A DNA stretch of 64,000 nucleotides from Eutypella sp. D-1 (lineage: Eukaryota > Ascomycota > Sordariomycetes > Xylariales > Diatrypaceae), in NCBI GenBank assembly GCA_023313575.1, contig JAJTTP010000001.1, forward strand, positions 2,728,001-2,792,000. Direction: 5' to 3'. Of this stretch, positions 47,822-63,366 are shown piece after piece. Position 1 is the stretch's first letter; each line of letters begins with the position of its first letter. A program made the translations under genes and the position numbers. Below the pieces are notes generated by a model that searched no databases, was not told the DNA's origin, and saw nothing but the letters and a program-made list of their open reading frames with translations.

Positions 47822-50800
47822 TTTGGGGGGAAACCCTTTGGTTGGTGCTGTGTTGTGTGACTATAGTTTATTATCGCGAGTTCTAGATGGCATAGATGGA
47901 CGTGGGACGGCTTATAAGAGAGAGAATTTGGGGGTGAGACGAAGAGGGGGAGACAGGGGCGATATATCCTCTATATGTACGTCTAGACAATGACGGGAAA
48001 GCTTGCCATTGTTGTAACCGATTTATCAGCACGCGACGTCAGGGATGCACGTCCCCGTCAATCAATCACCTCGATGCCGGGGCTCGTACGATGAGAGCAT
48101 GAGCTGCGCTGCTGATCGCAGCATTGCAATCGCACGACGCAGTACATACCATGGCAGTTAGCTGCTACGTAGGTACGTGGTGGTTAGGGTAGCGACATAA
48201 GGAGGCCGGACGTGTACTCCTGTACCCCCCCCCCCCTTTCGATGACTTCACCAATGAGAGACACACAAAAGGGGCGTCGTTACGCCCTCTAGATTAACGT
48301 CTCCCACCCCCCGCAACTACGAAAGAGTCTGAGACCGTTCGAATACAACGATGAGCTCATGTCTTGTCTCGCTCCCAACCCTTGGCGATCTGCACCTGCC
48401 AGGGTACGTACATCGTGAGCTGTCTGAGGTGGTCGACAGGGCAGAAAACGGTCCATTTGGAGGTCGCCGATACGTAATCACGACCATGGGGAATCTGGAA
48501 TGCAGTGTAGAGACGTGCTAGATGCCGCATCAGGCATGGTGCGTAGCGTTCCCACCCATCCATCATCATCGACAGACCAGCCCACCCCCTCCACTCGACC
48601 CCTTTACCCCAGACTAAGGGAAGGCCGGAGAATAGTACCGAGCAGGCAGGCAACGGGATCTTCCCCGCAAGGGCAAACGCGGTGCGTACAGAACTGCCCA
48701 GTTGGAGATTTGGCGATGCGCGGGTGCCAGACTGGAGGTGCGAAACCGTCGAATCACGAGGCGGCGATCGCCACCCGACATGTCCGGTTCTGTCGACCTC
48801 GAAAACATAAGACTAGGGCAGCAAAAGGCAGCTTAGTTCCTCAAAACAAAGGGGGACAGTCAATTACGCACACACTCTTCTCCAATCGCGCCCTAGCCGG
48901 TCTGCCCAGTTCGTTTCGATTGGAGTTTCGCTCTCGGACTTTGCGCATCGTCTAGAGTAGATAGTGACTGTTACCTAAGCTCCGTACCAATGTCTTCGCT
49001 CTAAAGCGGGCCTATGATCTCTAATTCTACAGTTGGATGCTGACCAAGTAGTAATAATTAAGCTTTCTCCAGCCACAAAGTCGGCTACTGGGTAAAATCC
49101 GAAAGGACGAGGATGATTAATACCTACTTCAGAGCTAAGCCTAAGCTTCGACTTATAAAGTAGTCTCCGAGACAGCTAAAGGTTAGGCGGTTAGTGCACA
49201 TTCGCTGATCAGCTAAGATATCCGTGGATACACCAAAGCTCATTTTTATCACTACACGGCTCGTCGTAGCACCTTGACCGATGATTGTACTTATTGAACT
49301 CATTGATTGATTGACTTCTATTCTATTCAACATGACCGCACCCCGTCGAAATTACTGCGCATTAAAGATTGGTTCTGTACGTCTTGGTTAGCCGCGTTGT
49401 ATGCACAAGATAAATCTCATCAGTGTGTTCAGTGAGTGTATCCTCTTCAGTTCTCCAAGGTGAAAAAGAGTCTCGTCATGAAGAACTCCGAGATATAGTA
49501 GATAAGCAGGAAATAAATCTCATCCGAGAGGATAGGCTAATATCAATACTGAAGGTACTAACCTTTTTAACGTGGCAACTACTATTAATCACGAGTGGGC
49601 TAGACAGAACCTGCCAACGCCGACGTGTTAGCAGTGATTCGGGAAAGACCATTCATAAGAACGATGTCATGATAAAGATCTTTCAGCCTATAGAGCCAAG
49701 TTAGTGGAGACTCTAATAAGCAGTTCTTACGGACAGGCAACATACCTCATTAAATCAGATTTTTTGCAATGTTCATTTCCAGACCAAATGGAACGGATCA
49801 AACAGTGTGAATAATGATCATCATTTAACCAAAGCGCAGATAGATGGGGAATGGCAATACCTGTGACTGGGTGTTAGAAACATACGACACACAAACACAT
49901 CACAAGTAGGCATTGGGGAGCCATAATCAGCTGACGAAAATCTCAGCAAGAATAACCCGTAACCGTTCTCCCACAAGGTTTGTACGCCTTGCTTTGATGA
50001 GAAGAAGGCACGAGAGATTCGCTATGTCCGCCCGTTCGTTCAAAGTATCCTCATATGAAAACGGCAGGAGTATGGGAGGGAAGACAATGTGTACCTGTGA
50101 TGATATAAACGAATTAGCCACATGCTCCAATGCATGGAGAGACATGGTATAAGGTTAAATCGGATTTTGAGGTCAGACAAGGCTGAAACTAAACAATCTA
50201 CATGATGTATTCTGAATGAGGAATTCCTAGGTTTGTCGGATTTTTTCATCATCCCTCAGGAGGATATCCCATTGGGGAGGGGAGAGAAAGGGAAATGAGA
50301 AGATAGCGCATACCTTTCCTTTAAGAAGACATATGAGCAGGGCATATCACAACGAGCAGGGAAGCATCGAAGTTTCGAAGAAGCATCGTGAAGCATTGAA
50401 AACCTGGAAGCATCGCAAGTAAAATATCATAGCCTGCGAGGCAGTAGCCAGTCAGCTTTCGGTTGCTCGAGATCCCTCCATTCTAAGGAAACACGAGGCA
50501 ATATGCTCAGGGTTATTATAAAGAATAGGTCCCCATTGTGTTTGTAAGAATTGGATTGTTCAAATTGTTCTTCGTCATGGCAAGTCGGCTCATGTGATAC
50601 ACCACCGGTTGGGACCGATTGGGAGAGACTTACAACATGGTAAGAGTCACAGGGCGTGTCTGAATTTTGCCATAAGCAAGAATGAAATGAAGATGGAAGG
50701 TTGCGGGTGAGTGAAAAGAGTGTAGAAAGTAAGTAGAGAGAAAGAAGAGTGGAAGGAGAAAAAAATTGTTGTAAAAAAGCTGAGCTAATTTGCTTGAGCT

Positions 50801-51230
50801 CCGCAGCTGCTACAGGTACTAAGTGTATGCTTTTACAGAGATAAGGTCTTATCAGAACAAGTCAGGGTGGACTAGCACCCAATTGAGTTAGAGTGGTGGA
50901 TACCTAGCCACTGCCATATGTAAAGCAGAACTGGCCAATCAAAGCCACCAGAGATGTTAACAGCTGGAGGCCTGAAAGTCTTGCGCCACAATGGCCAAGT
51001 ATCAAGAAACAAGTCAACCTGGAAATGTGTCTTGGCATCCATCTCGGCCTTATCGGACTAAAGTAGGTACTTAGCTATGTCATTTACCCCAGATACCCTC
51101 CTGTTAGTTTACATCTCTCCTTTCTCTTCATATTCACCACTTTCACCACCTTTTAAACCGTCTGCTCTTTTGAACACCTTGTTATCGTCTACGCTCCTCT
51201 CGTTCCGAAAGCGAGCGTAGCCTTAACAAG
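47822..51230. other. Intergenic, no gene supported
   Basis: About 3.4 kb. A 151-codon frame (48500-48955, plus) has no motif. The 49000-49700 part is AT-rich with short frames that may be remains of an eroded gene or element. Near 50360-50415 the word gaagcatcg recurs four times. The last few hundred bases should be the promoter of the gene at 51231. Confidence 0.4.
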
Positions 51231-52559
51231 ATGTCCGCCTCAGGTGGCATATGGGCACCAGTTGCCATGAGACTGGTCCGTAGTGCCGCCTATAAGGCGA
51301 GCAAGGTTATACGTGCCAAATTCGCGAATGCCACTCGGCCCGTCAACACTGCTCTTGAGCCTGTTTTTGCACGATCTCAGCCCCGTCAGCCCCTTCATCC
51401 TGCTGCTTTACTGCGTCAGCAGAAGAACCGACGATGGCATTCTACCGCTACCACAACCTATAAGAACATCAACGCCGCCGTCCGCCGCTTTATGAGCACC
51501 GGCCGTCTTGAGAGCGCCCCGAGAGTCGACCGATCTAGGTTCCTCAACACTCAGACTGGTCGTGCCATCGCTCAATTTACCGGTCGTGCTCCCTTCGCAA
51601 GCACCCTGCGGCCCAACCTGACTGGTGGTGCTCTGCCCCGCACTGCTGGTGGCTACGGCCTTGGCTCCGGACGTGTCGGTGGTGCCAGATATTTCTCTCA
51701 CACCCCTGCGGCCCCCGCCCAGGTCATGCAGAACGTCTCCGCCGCCGTCAGGGCATTTTGGATCTCAGGACAGAAGGCGCAGTTCGATGGGCTCACTCCG
51801 CGTGGAGAGAAGCGCTACCGCGCCGTCTCCGTCAAGCAGGACGAGGCCTCCCGCAAAATGGCGGTTTACCCACGCACCGCCCCGGGCGCCTTCGTAGACT
51901 TCCGTCTCAACCCCACCGTCACGGCCCTGAGCCCGCTCGCCGCCGCCTTTCCCTTCCCCACGGCCGGCTCCAAGGTCGCCATCTTCGATGATGTCAGCCT
52001 CAACACCGAGGGCTTCATCGACGTCCTGTCCAGCGACTTTGCCCGTGCCGTCAAGGACCTGACCGCGACCCTGGCCGACATCCAAAAGCTCTGCTCGCTG
52101 GGTGATCTCCCGATACAGTTAGAAAAAGGCCACATCCTCCGGGTTCGATTCCCGGGGGTTGATGCAGATACGGTGGAGTCCCTCTGTGACGAACTCGGTT
52201 TGACAAGAGGTACCGTCGCGGAGGATCCGGGCTTCGAGGAGGAGACCGGGGTCCCCATGGCCCTGAGGTTCCCCTTCGCGCCTGGAACCGGGCCCGGCGA
52301 CACGCATACCCAGACTTCACCCTCGGAATCACTGGGGTCCGAGGACAGCAGCCTCTCCGCAGAGATGCTGTTCCAGGAGTTCGACAAGGTGGCGGGGGAC
52401 CCATCATGGCTGTCTTCACCGGACCTAGAGGGCTACGAGACCATGTCGCCTCCGGTAAGCTCCGGCGACCATCTCTCGGAGGATTTTGAGGGCGTCGAAG
52501 GCATCTATCGGTTTTTAGAAGAATGTGATCGTGCGCGGCAGGACGGGTTCCGCCATTGA
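51231..52559 (+). CDS. Conserved fungal protein, probably mitochondrial, function unknown
   Basis: A single exon gives 442 aa. The N-terminal 170 residues are rich in Arg, Ala, Ser and Thr and poor in acidic residues, typical of a mitochondrial presequence, and include RRWHSTATT and GARYFSHTPAAPAQ. A conserved-looking block follows: MQNVSAAVRAFWISGQKAQF (about 165-184), VKQDEASRKM, GAFVDFRLNPTVTALSPLAA and DVSLNTEGFIDVLSSDFARA. The last 100 residues are acidic and disordered. Proteins of this type in related fungi have, as I recall, sometimes been labelled casein kinase II beta-2 subunit, but none of the CK2-beta features (zinc-binding Cys cluster) is present, so I do not use that name. Start: ATG after AACAAG, with a pyrimidine-rich leader. 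It is convergent with GFA1. Confidence 0.75.
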   Translation: MSASGGIWAPVAMRLVRSAAYKASKVIRAKFANATRPVNTALEPVFARSQPRQPLHPAALLRQQKNRRWHSTATTTYKNINAAVRRFMSTGRLESAPRVDRSRFLNTQTGRAIAQFTGRAPFASTLRPNLTGGALPRTAGGYGLGSGRVGGARYFSHTPAAPAQVMQNVSAAVRAFWISGQKAQFDGLTPRGEKRYRAVSVKQDEASRKMAVYPRTAPGAFVDFRLNPTVTALSPLAAAFPFPTAGSKVAIFDDVSLNTEGFIDVLSSDFARAVKDLTATLADIQKLCSLGDLPIQLEKGHILRVRFPGVDADTVESLCDELGLTRGTVAEDPGFEEETGVPMALRFPFAPGTGPGDTHTQTSPSESLGSEDSSLSAEMLFQEFDKVAGDPSWLSSPDLEGYETMSPPVSSGDHLSEDFEGVEGIYRFLEECDRARQDGFRH

Positions 52560-54024
52560 TTTGGGGGAGGGGATGGATAGCGACGGCGCATGGGTTTCCT
52601 TTATATTTCCCCATTTTTCCAACATGACCAAGAATGCTACGAATATCAGAATGACTGGCCTAGCAAGAACCACACTCGTTGTTTATATCAAATAAATACC
52701 AGATATTTCTTATAGTCACCTTGAAAATACAGACTAATTAACAAACTCTCATGTGCAAGCCTCTTGCGCCCATTCGTCCATCATACTATGATACGAATAG
52801 CCGACAGTGAGCGAGTACACGATCCTCGGAGTATAACCCCTAGGCCCAAAAGACCGCGACAAGACCAAAATGCGACCAGTATCTGTAAACAAATTAGAGC
52901 AGACAATGCCTAATAATCCTGCCCTCCACCGTGGTATAACTTCTGCATACTAACAGCGAAAACGAGTCACGGGGAAACCAGCGGCTAAAATACATTAATA
53001 TGATCGTCGAAACATGCCGCCGGCGACGACGGGGCTGACAACGTAGACTAGGGGTCAAGGCACAAAGAGGGAGGAGGCATAAACGGGGCAGGTGAAGACG
53101 ACGAAGGAACCGACGAGTGGCGGTAAGAGCGCCCAAAGTGCGGATCAAGGCAACACAGGGTTGCGAGGTGCTGCAGGGTGACAGCCAGTGTCCACTGCTT
53201 CTAAGTACATCCCTAGCACCATCGCCCGGAACCGGCTCACAAATTACAATACTAGTATAGCCAGCTATTCGCAGTCCGCCCGCGACAGCGTTCCTGTCGC
53301 CGCCGCCGTCCTCGCGCTCGCGTGACCCTCGGACACGATCAGCCATCCCCACACAGCCTTGTGTGCTGTGTGCAGCCGGCCGTAAGAGGCTCGGCCCGAC
53401 AGATGTACACCAAGTATATGCTATCACTTAAATGTGTAAATAAATACAGCCGCTACGGGCACACCATCTTTCGACCAGGGGGGGGGGGCGAACGTCCTGA
53501 TTCCGTTGCTCCCTTCTTCGGATGATTGAGCGTAGGAGAAGGGCGAAGAGGTGTCAATACCGAACGTAATTAACTGCATAAGGCAACTAATTTTGCTTCA
53601 CGGATAGCTGCGAGGAAGAATGGAATGAAACATCGACTACCAGACTATCCTAACATGTATGCCACTACATATAGGTGTCCTTGTTCGTCATATCATGGAT
53701 GTAGCCGATAAATATCATGATTCAAACGCATATACGGGCGACCGACGAGATGTTTATATCCCAAACCGACCGACCGAGCCAACCGCTTCCGTCGCCGACC
53801 GGTATATTATTTATTTACCGTCCACATCCCTCCTTGCCTCTTTCCTTTCCTAGTTTCCCTTTCCACCAACTCCAAATGGTAAAGGGGGGAGAAGAGGAAC
53901 AACTAAATGTCGCTAAGCTAAACCGGCAGCAGCAGATCCCATTCAATCATCACCGTCGTTCCCCGTCATTCCCGACTACGTTAACTCGTGACTATATCAT
54001 TCATGCTGCATTAGATGCCAGCAT
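52560..54024. other. Intergenic between convergent genes
   Basis: About 1.5 kb between the 3' ends of the 51231 gene and GFA1. Frames such as 52894-53427 (minus) are composition-driven and lack motifs. A poly-G run lies at about 53479. Confidence 0.45.
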
Positions 54025-56924
<2,900 letters not shown>

Positions 56925-59900
56925 GTTTGCGTCGTTCTTCTTCTTTTCTCCCGAGTAAATAGCTTGGAGAGGAAAACGAGGGAACTACCTGGTAGCTCTG
57001 TTGTACTGCACTGCAATGTCTGTCTCTCTTTTTTGCTCTCTTCACCCTCCACGCTAGAAAATGAAAGGGGTATCAAGAGTAGTAGTAGTGGAAGTAGCAG
57101 CCGTAATGGTGAGTGCGAAAGAAAGGAGAGGTAATTGGTAGAAGGAAGGGGGGGAGGAGGGGAATCTTCTTTTATCTATCCAAGGGAAACCTGGAGGGTG
57201 AAAGAGAATCAAATAAGAAAGAGAAGTATTTCCTTAAGAGGAGGGACAGAAGACGGAGTCGGGTTGAGCCTGGGGCTTATATGTACGTATTGATAGGTAT
57301 GGTATGGTTAGGTACCTACATGAGAAGTTGCTACATAAGAGGTTGCTAGGTCGTCTAAATGTCTACGGTTGTTACTACCCAAGTCAGGGCTCATGTGTTG
57401 TGTGTGGTTCTATTTTCAATCCAAATGTACTACCTACAGCAGCAGCCCTGGGAGCTATGTGGTAACTGGTCCAAAAAAATCAAGTGGTGGTCTTGGTGGT
57501 ACTTGCTGTACCATCTTGACAATGTAGCTGAGATCTTGGGCGGGGCTGCCGCTTCCAAGATGATCCCTGTCGTACCCTCTTTATTCTCTAACCCTCTTAC
57601 GCTAGGGCGTTAAAGGTACATCGTCACTTCCATCATTTATCGCCAAGGGGCCAGGACAAAGGTACATGCATAGTAGATACCTACCTAGGTAGAGTAGGAG
57701 CAGTTGGGCTTTCTAATGGCCATGATGTCTCGCATACCTAATACATAACAACGTGGCAGCAGCAAGATGCAAACCTCAAAGGTTTAAGGATGAAAACTGA
57801 TGTTCGCCTAAACGAATTAATGATAAACAGGTGGACCTGTGTACATATATGTATGTAGGTATTGATAAGGTGATAATTATGTCTACAAGTACCTAATCTA
57901 AGCTGGACAGCTACCTAGATGTAGGATGATGTCTTTGTCAACTCCAAGGTTGGCTCCTCTTCATCCTTCACCCTGAGGTCACAATTCTCCCTACACCCAG
58001 CACACTTAAGACCAAATAGCAGTTGATAATTGATAATAAGAAAGAAGAATTGCTTAAAAGCAGCACAACGTAGCTGCACTAAACAACCAGACCGACCTTT
58101 GTATTAATTCCAATTACCTAACCCGATGCCCAAAAAGTAAAGGAACCAAGACTTGCCGTCTCCCCAATCTCGAGGCTCTTGTCTGCCAAGCAGCCAGTTT
58201 TTTGTCATCGCATTACTTACCGAGAGCTCTAGGTCGTACTATGTAGATAGGTTCAAAGAGTTAAGACGTACCCCCCAGCTTTCAATGTCTCTTTATCTGA
58301 CGCGAAGGCGTGTGGTAGCACATTATGCAGCCTATACGGGCCTACGGGGCATGCGTTTTCAAAGATTACGATGTTGGCAACTGGCCTTTGAGCCACCCTT
58401 TGTTGGCTTAGATTCCGTCACTTGTGTGTCGACTGATGTATCCTTCCGGGCGTCGTCGTTTCAGATCTAACAAAACCGGTCTACCATTGGGTCTCGTTCT
58501 TTAGATGCTGACGGCCTTGATACCACCGATTTGCCTTGTGAAGACCCAATCCCGCACACCAAAACAGCCACTTACGATATTGCCATACAGTTTGCCAGCC
58601 TCTCTCTCTCTCTTCATGTCCAAATGCTATCATTTCTTCATCCTTTCCCCCTGTCGGAAAAAAAGTAGTGCAGTGTTGTGGTCGGGACCCCCCCCACTCA
58701 ACATGTATTCTAGGGGGTAGTGAATATTAGGCTAGCAAACTAGGTGTGTGTGTGTACAGGCTACCGCCTCGATACGGACACTAACCCATACAAATGTAAG
58801 CCACCAGGGCCACATGGGGAGTGAGTGGTGCCGATTGGAAGATGTTCCCGCTGGCGTGGTTCGTGTTCGCGGAGTCCACTCGCAGCCCGCAGCTTACCTA
58901 GGTATGTATCATGTCAGGCCCGGGGCTTGGGGTGCCCTCCTAATCCCTTGTCCCCCTCTCCCTCCCTTCTCCCCCCCTTAGCCGGCCTAGCCCCTTTTAT
59001 TTTGGGGCTGGGGCTGTACACACAGACACACACAGACACACCTTGCCTTCGTACATACATACGATCTGAAGTAACCCACCATTAACATACCAAGCAAGTC
59101 AACGTTCTCGGGTCGTACTAGAGGTGCAGCTCTTCATAAAGCTCGTAGGGTTATCGGAAGGGTTACAGCGCAGAAAAAGTTAAGGATCCCCTGACTGGGA
59201 GCCCCGAGTGGTTAGACTTGCCGTTCCTCCCCTTGCAGGTACGTTTGATTCCGAGATCGTCGGCAGCTCCAAATGGACAAGGCTGTCTTCGAACACGACC
59301 TCTGACGACATCGCATTTTCCGGGGGGCAAGCGGGGGCGGAAAGCGGGTTCGCGATGTCTGTTCGGATCTTTTCCTCTAGTGCTGTGGTATCGACACAGC
59401 AACGAGCTCGTATGACGGCAGCAGTCCCGACCGTGCTTATCTATCCAAGGACTTACAAGTTAGAACGGTCTGGAGAGGCGTATTCAAAAAAGGTAAAGTA
59501 AAGTAAAGAAAAAGACAGATATCGAATTCTCTCCTTGCAATTCTAGTTTGGCTTGGTTGTACGCCTCCTTACTGGTCCGTTGGCGAAACTTTAAAGGGGG
59601 TATAATAAAGTTGAGCGACTGGCTACTGTCAGCGCTTAAACAGGCAAGAATGAGTTGGCTGGCATTCGCGGTTGCTCCCATCCGAAAAAGATATCCGACA
59701 GGTAGGCTTCCAAAATCGGATCAGCCCGAGTCGTGGATCCCACCAACAAAGACGACCCCTCCAGTGATGATTCCCCCAAATTCGGAAGATTTGCGAGTGC
59801 ATCTGTGTGCGTGCGCGCGCTTGTGTCCCTGCATGTCCCTGCGCCTCAATTGTGATTTTAGGTTGGGTTGGTGGACGGGTGGTTTAACTGGTAACCTGCT

Positions 59901-61909
59901 AGGTCGGTTACCTAGTGTAGTACCTCGGGAGCCACGAGCCACGATAAGTTTTTTTTTTTCCAGAGGCGGAGGGGTTCTAGCTCGTCGAAGGCTTCCACCT
60001 CCTCCTTCGGCATCCCCTTCGATAGAGTAACCCAGGAAACCGAACGCCACGCGCCGCTACGAACCTATAATTAGCACCACTGGCTAGGGAATCCTTCCCA
60101 CTCGCGCTTAGCAGGTAGATAGAGTTGTAGATAAGGTACCTACCTACCTACCTCACTTGGAATATTTTGCACGAGATCTGGGCGCGGCTGCGGCGTTGCC
60201 GTGTCCGGATGACGGCGACAGCCACGATGACGATTCCTATAGGACTAGACAGGACTAGGACATAGTAGAGTATGCAGAGTAGGCTAGATTAGAGGGTTCC
60301 AGCAAGGTCTACCTATGACCAGACCAGCCGGCTAGAGGTCATACATTGCATATTCCCTACGTAGAAGTTGTCCGTATGCCCCACCGGCATCCAGACAACC
60401 TACTTCCCCACCTCCTTACCCGCCTACATGCTATAGGTATCTACTCTAGGTAGTAGATAATAGAATCCAGCTCAAAAGGGCGAGTCAACCAAGCGGAAGA
60501 GAAATGGACCAAAGCCACATGCATGCATTACAAGACGGAGGTCGGCGTCGTTAAGGTTCAGCCCGGGGCCCGGTCTAGCCTCTAGACCCGAACCCGGGAT
60601 CCCGCCCGCCAGTCAGTCGGTCGGTCGGTTGGCAAGTAAAGTCGGCCATGCAGTCAGCACATGGCGAGATTTCTGTTTACGACAGGCACAGGCACGTCAG
60701 CCGCTTATACGTATATAGAGAAGGATGAGACGACATGGGCGAGACGAGGCTATAGCCATACCTATGCATATGTCCCCTACCCACTTGGTCATCGTTAGCG
60801 CTGACCGAGGCATAAATCTCCCTATCTATACTATCTAATGTCCATCTAGGGGTCTATCAGGCAGTCTGTCTATCCGATTATCATCCATAGAGACTCCGGT
60901 TAGTGATCATAGATGCGATGCAGATGAGGCTTGCGTTGAGGCCAAGCAAGGGGCGTCTGTCTGTTCGTCCGTCCATCGTATACCTAGATAAGCAGGCAGG
61001 TAAAAGACAAGCAAGTCAGTCACTTCCCTACCTATCCTAGATCTAAATTTCTCCGCGCGCATCCCGTAATGTCTTGCTTCCTACATAGTAACTACAAAAC
61101 TCTCTCTCTCTCTTGTGGAATTGTCTTTCGTCCACCTAAACTATTTACTTTCGCTAGCGTTAGCCTGCCCAGGGTGCTGGACCTAACATATGGGGTTCTG
61201 CGTCGCTCGCGCATATCCAGAACTATCACATAGCATACGCTGCTCCTATCTGCCACCGGTCTGCGGTGCGGGTGGCGCGGCCGAGGTGGTGTCAAAGGCT
61301 GGGCGCGCACACCAACTATCTATATTTTGTACTTTGCGTACACTTAGGAGGGAGGCTTGTCCAGATGGATGGGATTCGGCTCGGATATCTATTACTAGGA
61401 GCATCTTAGATTCAACCCCCCGGAACCTTTTCTTGGTTCTTGATCAAGTCATCGGCCTCGCGACCTCACGTCTTGTTGGGCTTGGCACAGGTATGGATGG
61501 GTAGGCTACACGCGTAAGCAAGAAATCGAACTACGTACGCCGCGCCATGCTACATTGATTTGGTCGGCCGCAGCAGACGGAGGGTCCAAATAACGATACT
61601 CGACAGTATCCATGGCTCAACATCCTCTCGTCTACCTGCGTTGTAGACTATGATCACGCACTGCCTTGTGACGTGATGTGATGTGATGCACCAAGGTTCG
61701 GTTGTCAAATCCCCTTATCCATGTTCTTCGCTCGTACGTGCCTCCGACGTCTGCAGAGGGTATGCCAACGCCCCGCTAGACTTTCATCATTGTGGTATAT
61801 TAATACCGTAGAAGCTAATATGGAGAGTCCCCTCGCGCTCGCTGGACGGCGGTATATGTTTCGTCCCCCACGACCGCAACAAGTAGCCTTCGCCCCCTAG
61901 CTATAGCTT
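56925..61909. other. Gene-poor upstream region of GFA1
   Basis: About 5 kb without a supported gene. The first 300-400 nt are pyrimidine-poor on the plus strand and likely GFA1 leader and promoter. Exact TACCTAGGTA occurs at 57682 and 58895. Simple repeats include GT at 58747, ACACAG at about 59020 and CTAC at 60137. Frames such as 59548-60030 (plus) have no motif. Confidence 0.4.
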
Positions 61910-63366
61910 CTATAGCTTCTGGTAGTCTAGTTTGCCCTCCAGCTTCTTCGCTTCGGCCAGCTTCCGCACGGCCTTGTTGAAGTCGTCCTGGTTGACGGCG
62001 TCCCGATAAGCCTTGATCGCAAAGAGACCACTGTTGGCAGGAGAAAATGACGTGTTAGCAATTTAAGACCATGTCGGTTGGGAAAGGGGGTGGGGTAAGA
62101 CTCACGCTTCCGTGACCACGTTCCGCAAATCTGCGCCGTTCAGGCCATCGCTCATCTTGACCACGCTCTCGAAGTCGATGTCGCCCTCCGTAACGACGCT
62201 GGAGGCGTGGATCTTAAGAATCTCGAGGCGGCCGACCTCGTTGGGTAGAGGGATCTCGATCTTGCGGTCGAGGCGGCCGGCGCGCAGCAGGGCTGGGTCG
62301 AGGGTGTCGGGGCGGTTCGTTGCCATGATGATCTTGGTTTTACCGAGGTAGTCGAAACCGTCCAGCTGGTTGAGGAGCTCCATGAGCGTCCGCTGGATCT
62401 CGCGGTCCGCACTGGTTCCCTCGGAGAAGCGACGACCGCCTATCGCATCAATCTCGTCCATGAAGATGATGCAAGGCTCGTGTTCCTTGGCGTAGCCGAA
62501 CATTTCCCGTATAAGACGGGCAGATTCACCAATGTACTTGTCGACGATGGCAGACGAGACAACTATGAAGTGGGAAGGGGGGGGGGGGGAGGGGGCGGGT
62601 TAGCCAACTCTATATATGTATGCGGCGGCTGGGTGCTCGTTCTGCCGTCACGGGTGGCTCACCTTTTAAGAAGTTCGTTTCTAAGCTGCTGGCGACGGCC
62701 CGCGCAAGGAGCGTCTTGCCCGTTCCGGGCGGACCGTACAGCAACACACCCTTGGGCGGCTTAATGCCCACTCTCAGAAACAGTTCCGGGTTCTTCAGCG
62801 GCAGTTCGATGACTTCCCGTAGCTCGCGAATCTGGTCGTTTAGGCCACCAATGCCGGCGAAGCTGACCTGGCCGGGGTCCTCCAGCGACATGTTGTAGAC
62901 GAGGGGGTCGACTTCCCGGGGAAGCATTCGCATGATGGTAAGAGTCGTCATATCTAGCGCTACACGTGTTCCCTGTTTCATTTTCGCCTTGTCGACCTTA
63001 GATCTGCAACCGACGACATATCGGGGTCCGGACGACGCCTTGACGATAACTATAGCAGTAGAATTAGAAATGACGTCTGATCAGCATGCCTTAAGGTGCT
63101 TAGGTGTATATATATGTTTGCCACAGCGGCGGAGATCGGGGTGGGAAGTCCTTACACCTCTCATCGTCTAACTGCTTGAGCACCTCGCCAATGATCTGGC
63201 CGACACTCTGTAAGGCTTTGATATTCTCCTCGGTCTGATCATACTCCTTCTGTAGACCCTTGATATCCAGACGTAAGGCCTTCAGCTTAGCTTCCCATTC
63301 CCTTGACTCAATAAGTTTAGCACGGAGAGCTTGCAAGGCATGCTCGCGTTCTTGGTCGGATGCCAT
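61910..63366 (-). CDS. RPT4: 26S proteasome regulatory ATPase RPT4 (PSMC6)
   Basis: Four exons, 63366-63156, 63049-62663, 62562-62106 and 62030-61910, give 391 aa (introns 106, 100 and 75 nt), the usual length. RPT4 is one of six AAA+ subunits of the 19S base that unfold substrates into the 20S core. An N-terminal coiled coil (about 15-65) leads to the OB domain ([20 protein letters not shown]). The AAA module has Walker A GPPGTGKT, pore loop KYIG, Walker [13 protein letters not shown], a conserved SRH ([20 protein letters not shown]) with the arginine finger, and a C-terminal small domain ending KLDYQKL. Phases fix the first donor at GTAAGG, not the GTGTAA two bases earlier. Intron 2 carries a long G run. 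The partner core subunit PRE4 is in the same window at 31.7 kb. Confidence 0.96.

Noticed and set aside
49000..49710. Possible transposon or RIP-mutated remnant
   Set aside because: AT-rich with many stops, but no terminal repeats, target-site duplication or recognisable transposase segment could be seen.
52090..52165. Perfect tRNA T-arm-like sequence (ccgggttcgattcccgg)
   Set aside because: It lies inside the coding frame of the 51231 gene. No matching acceptor stem, D-arm box or anticodon arm is found at the right distance upstream.
51866..52614. Minus-strand frames opposite the 51231 gene
   Set aside because: They are open because of the GC-rich codon use of the true gene and show no protein-like motifs.
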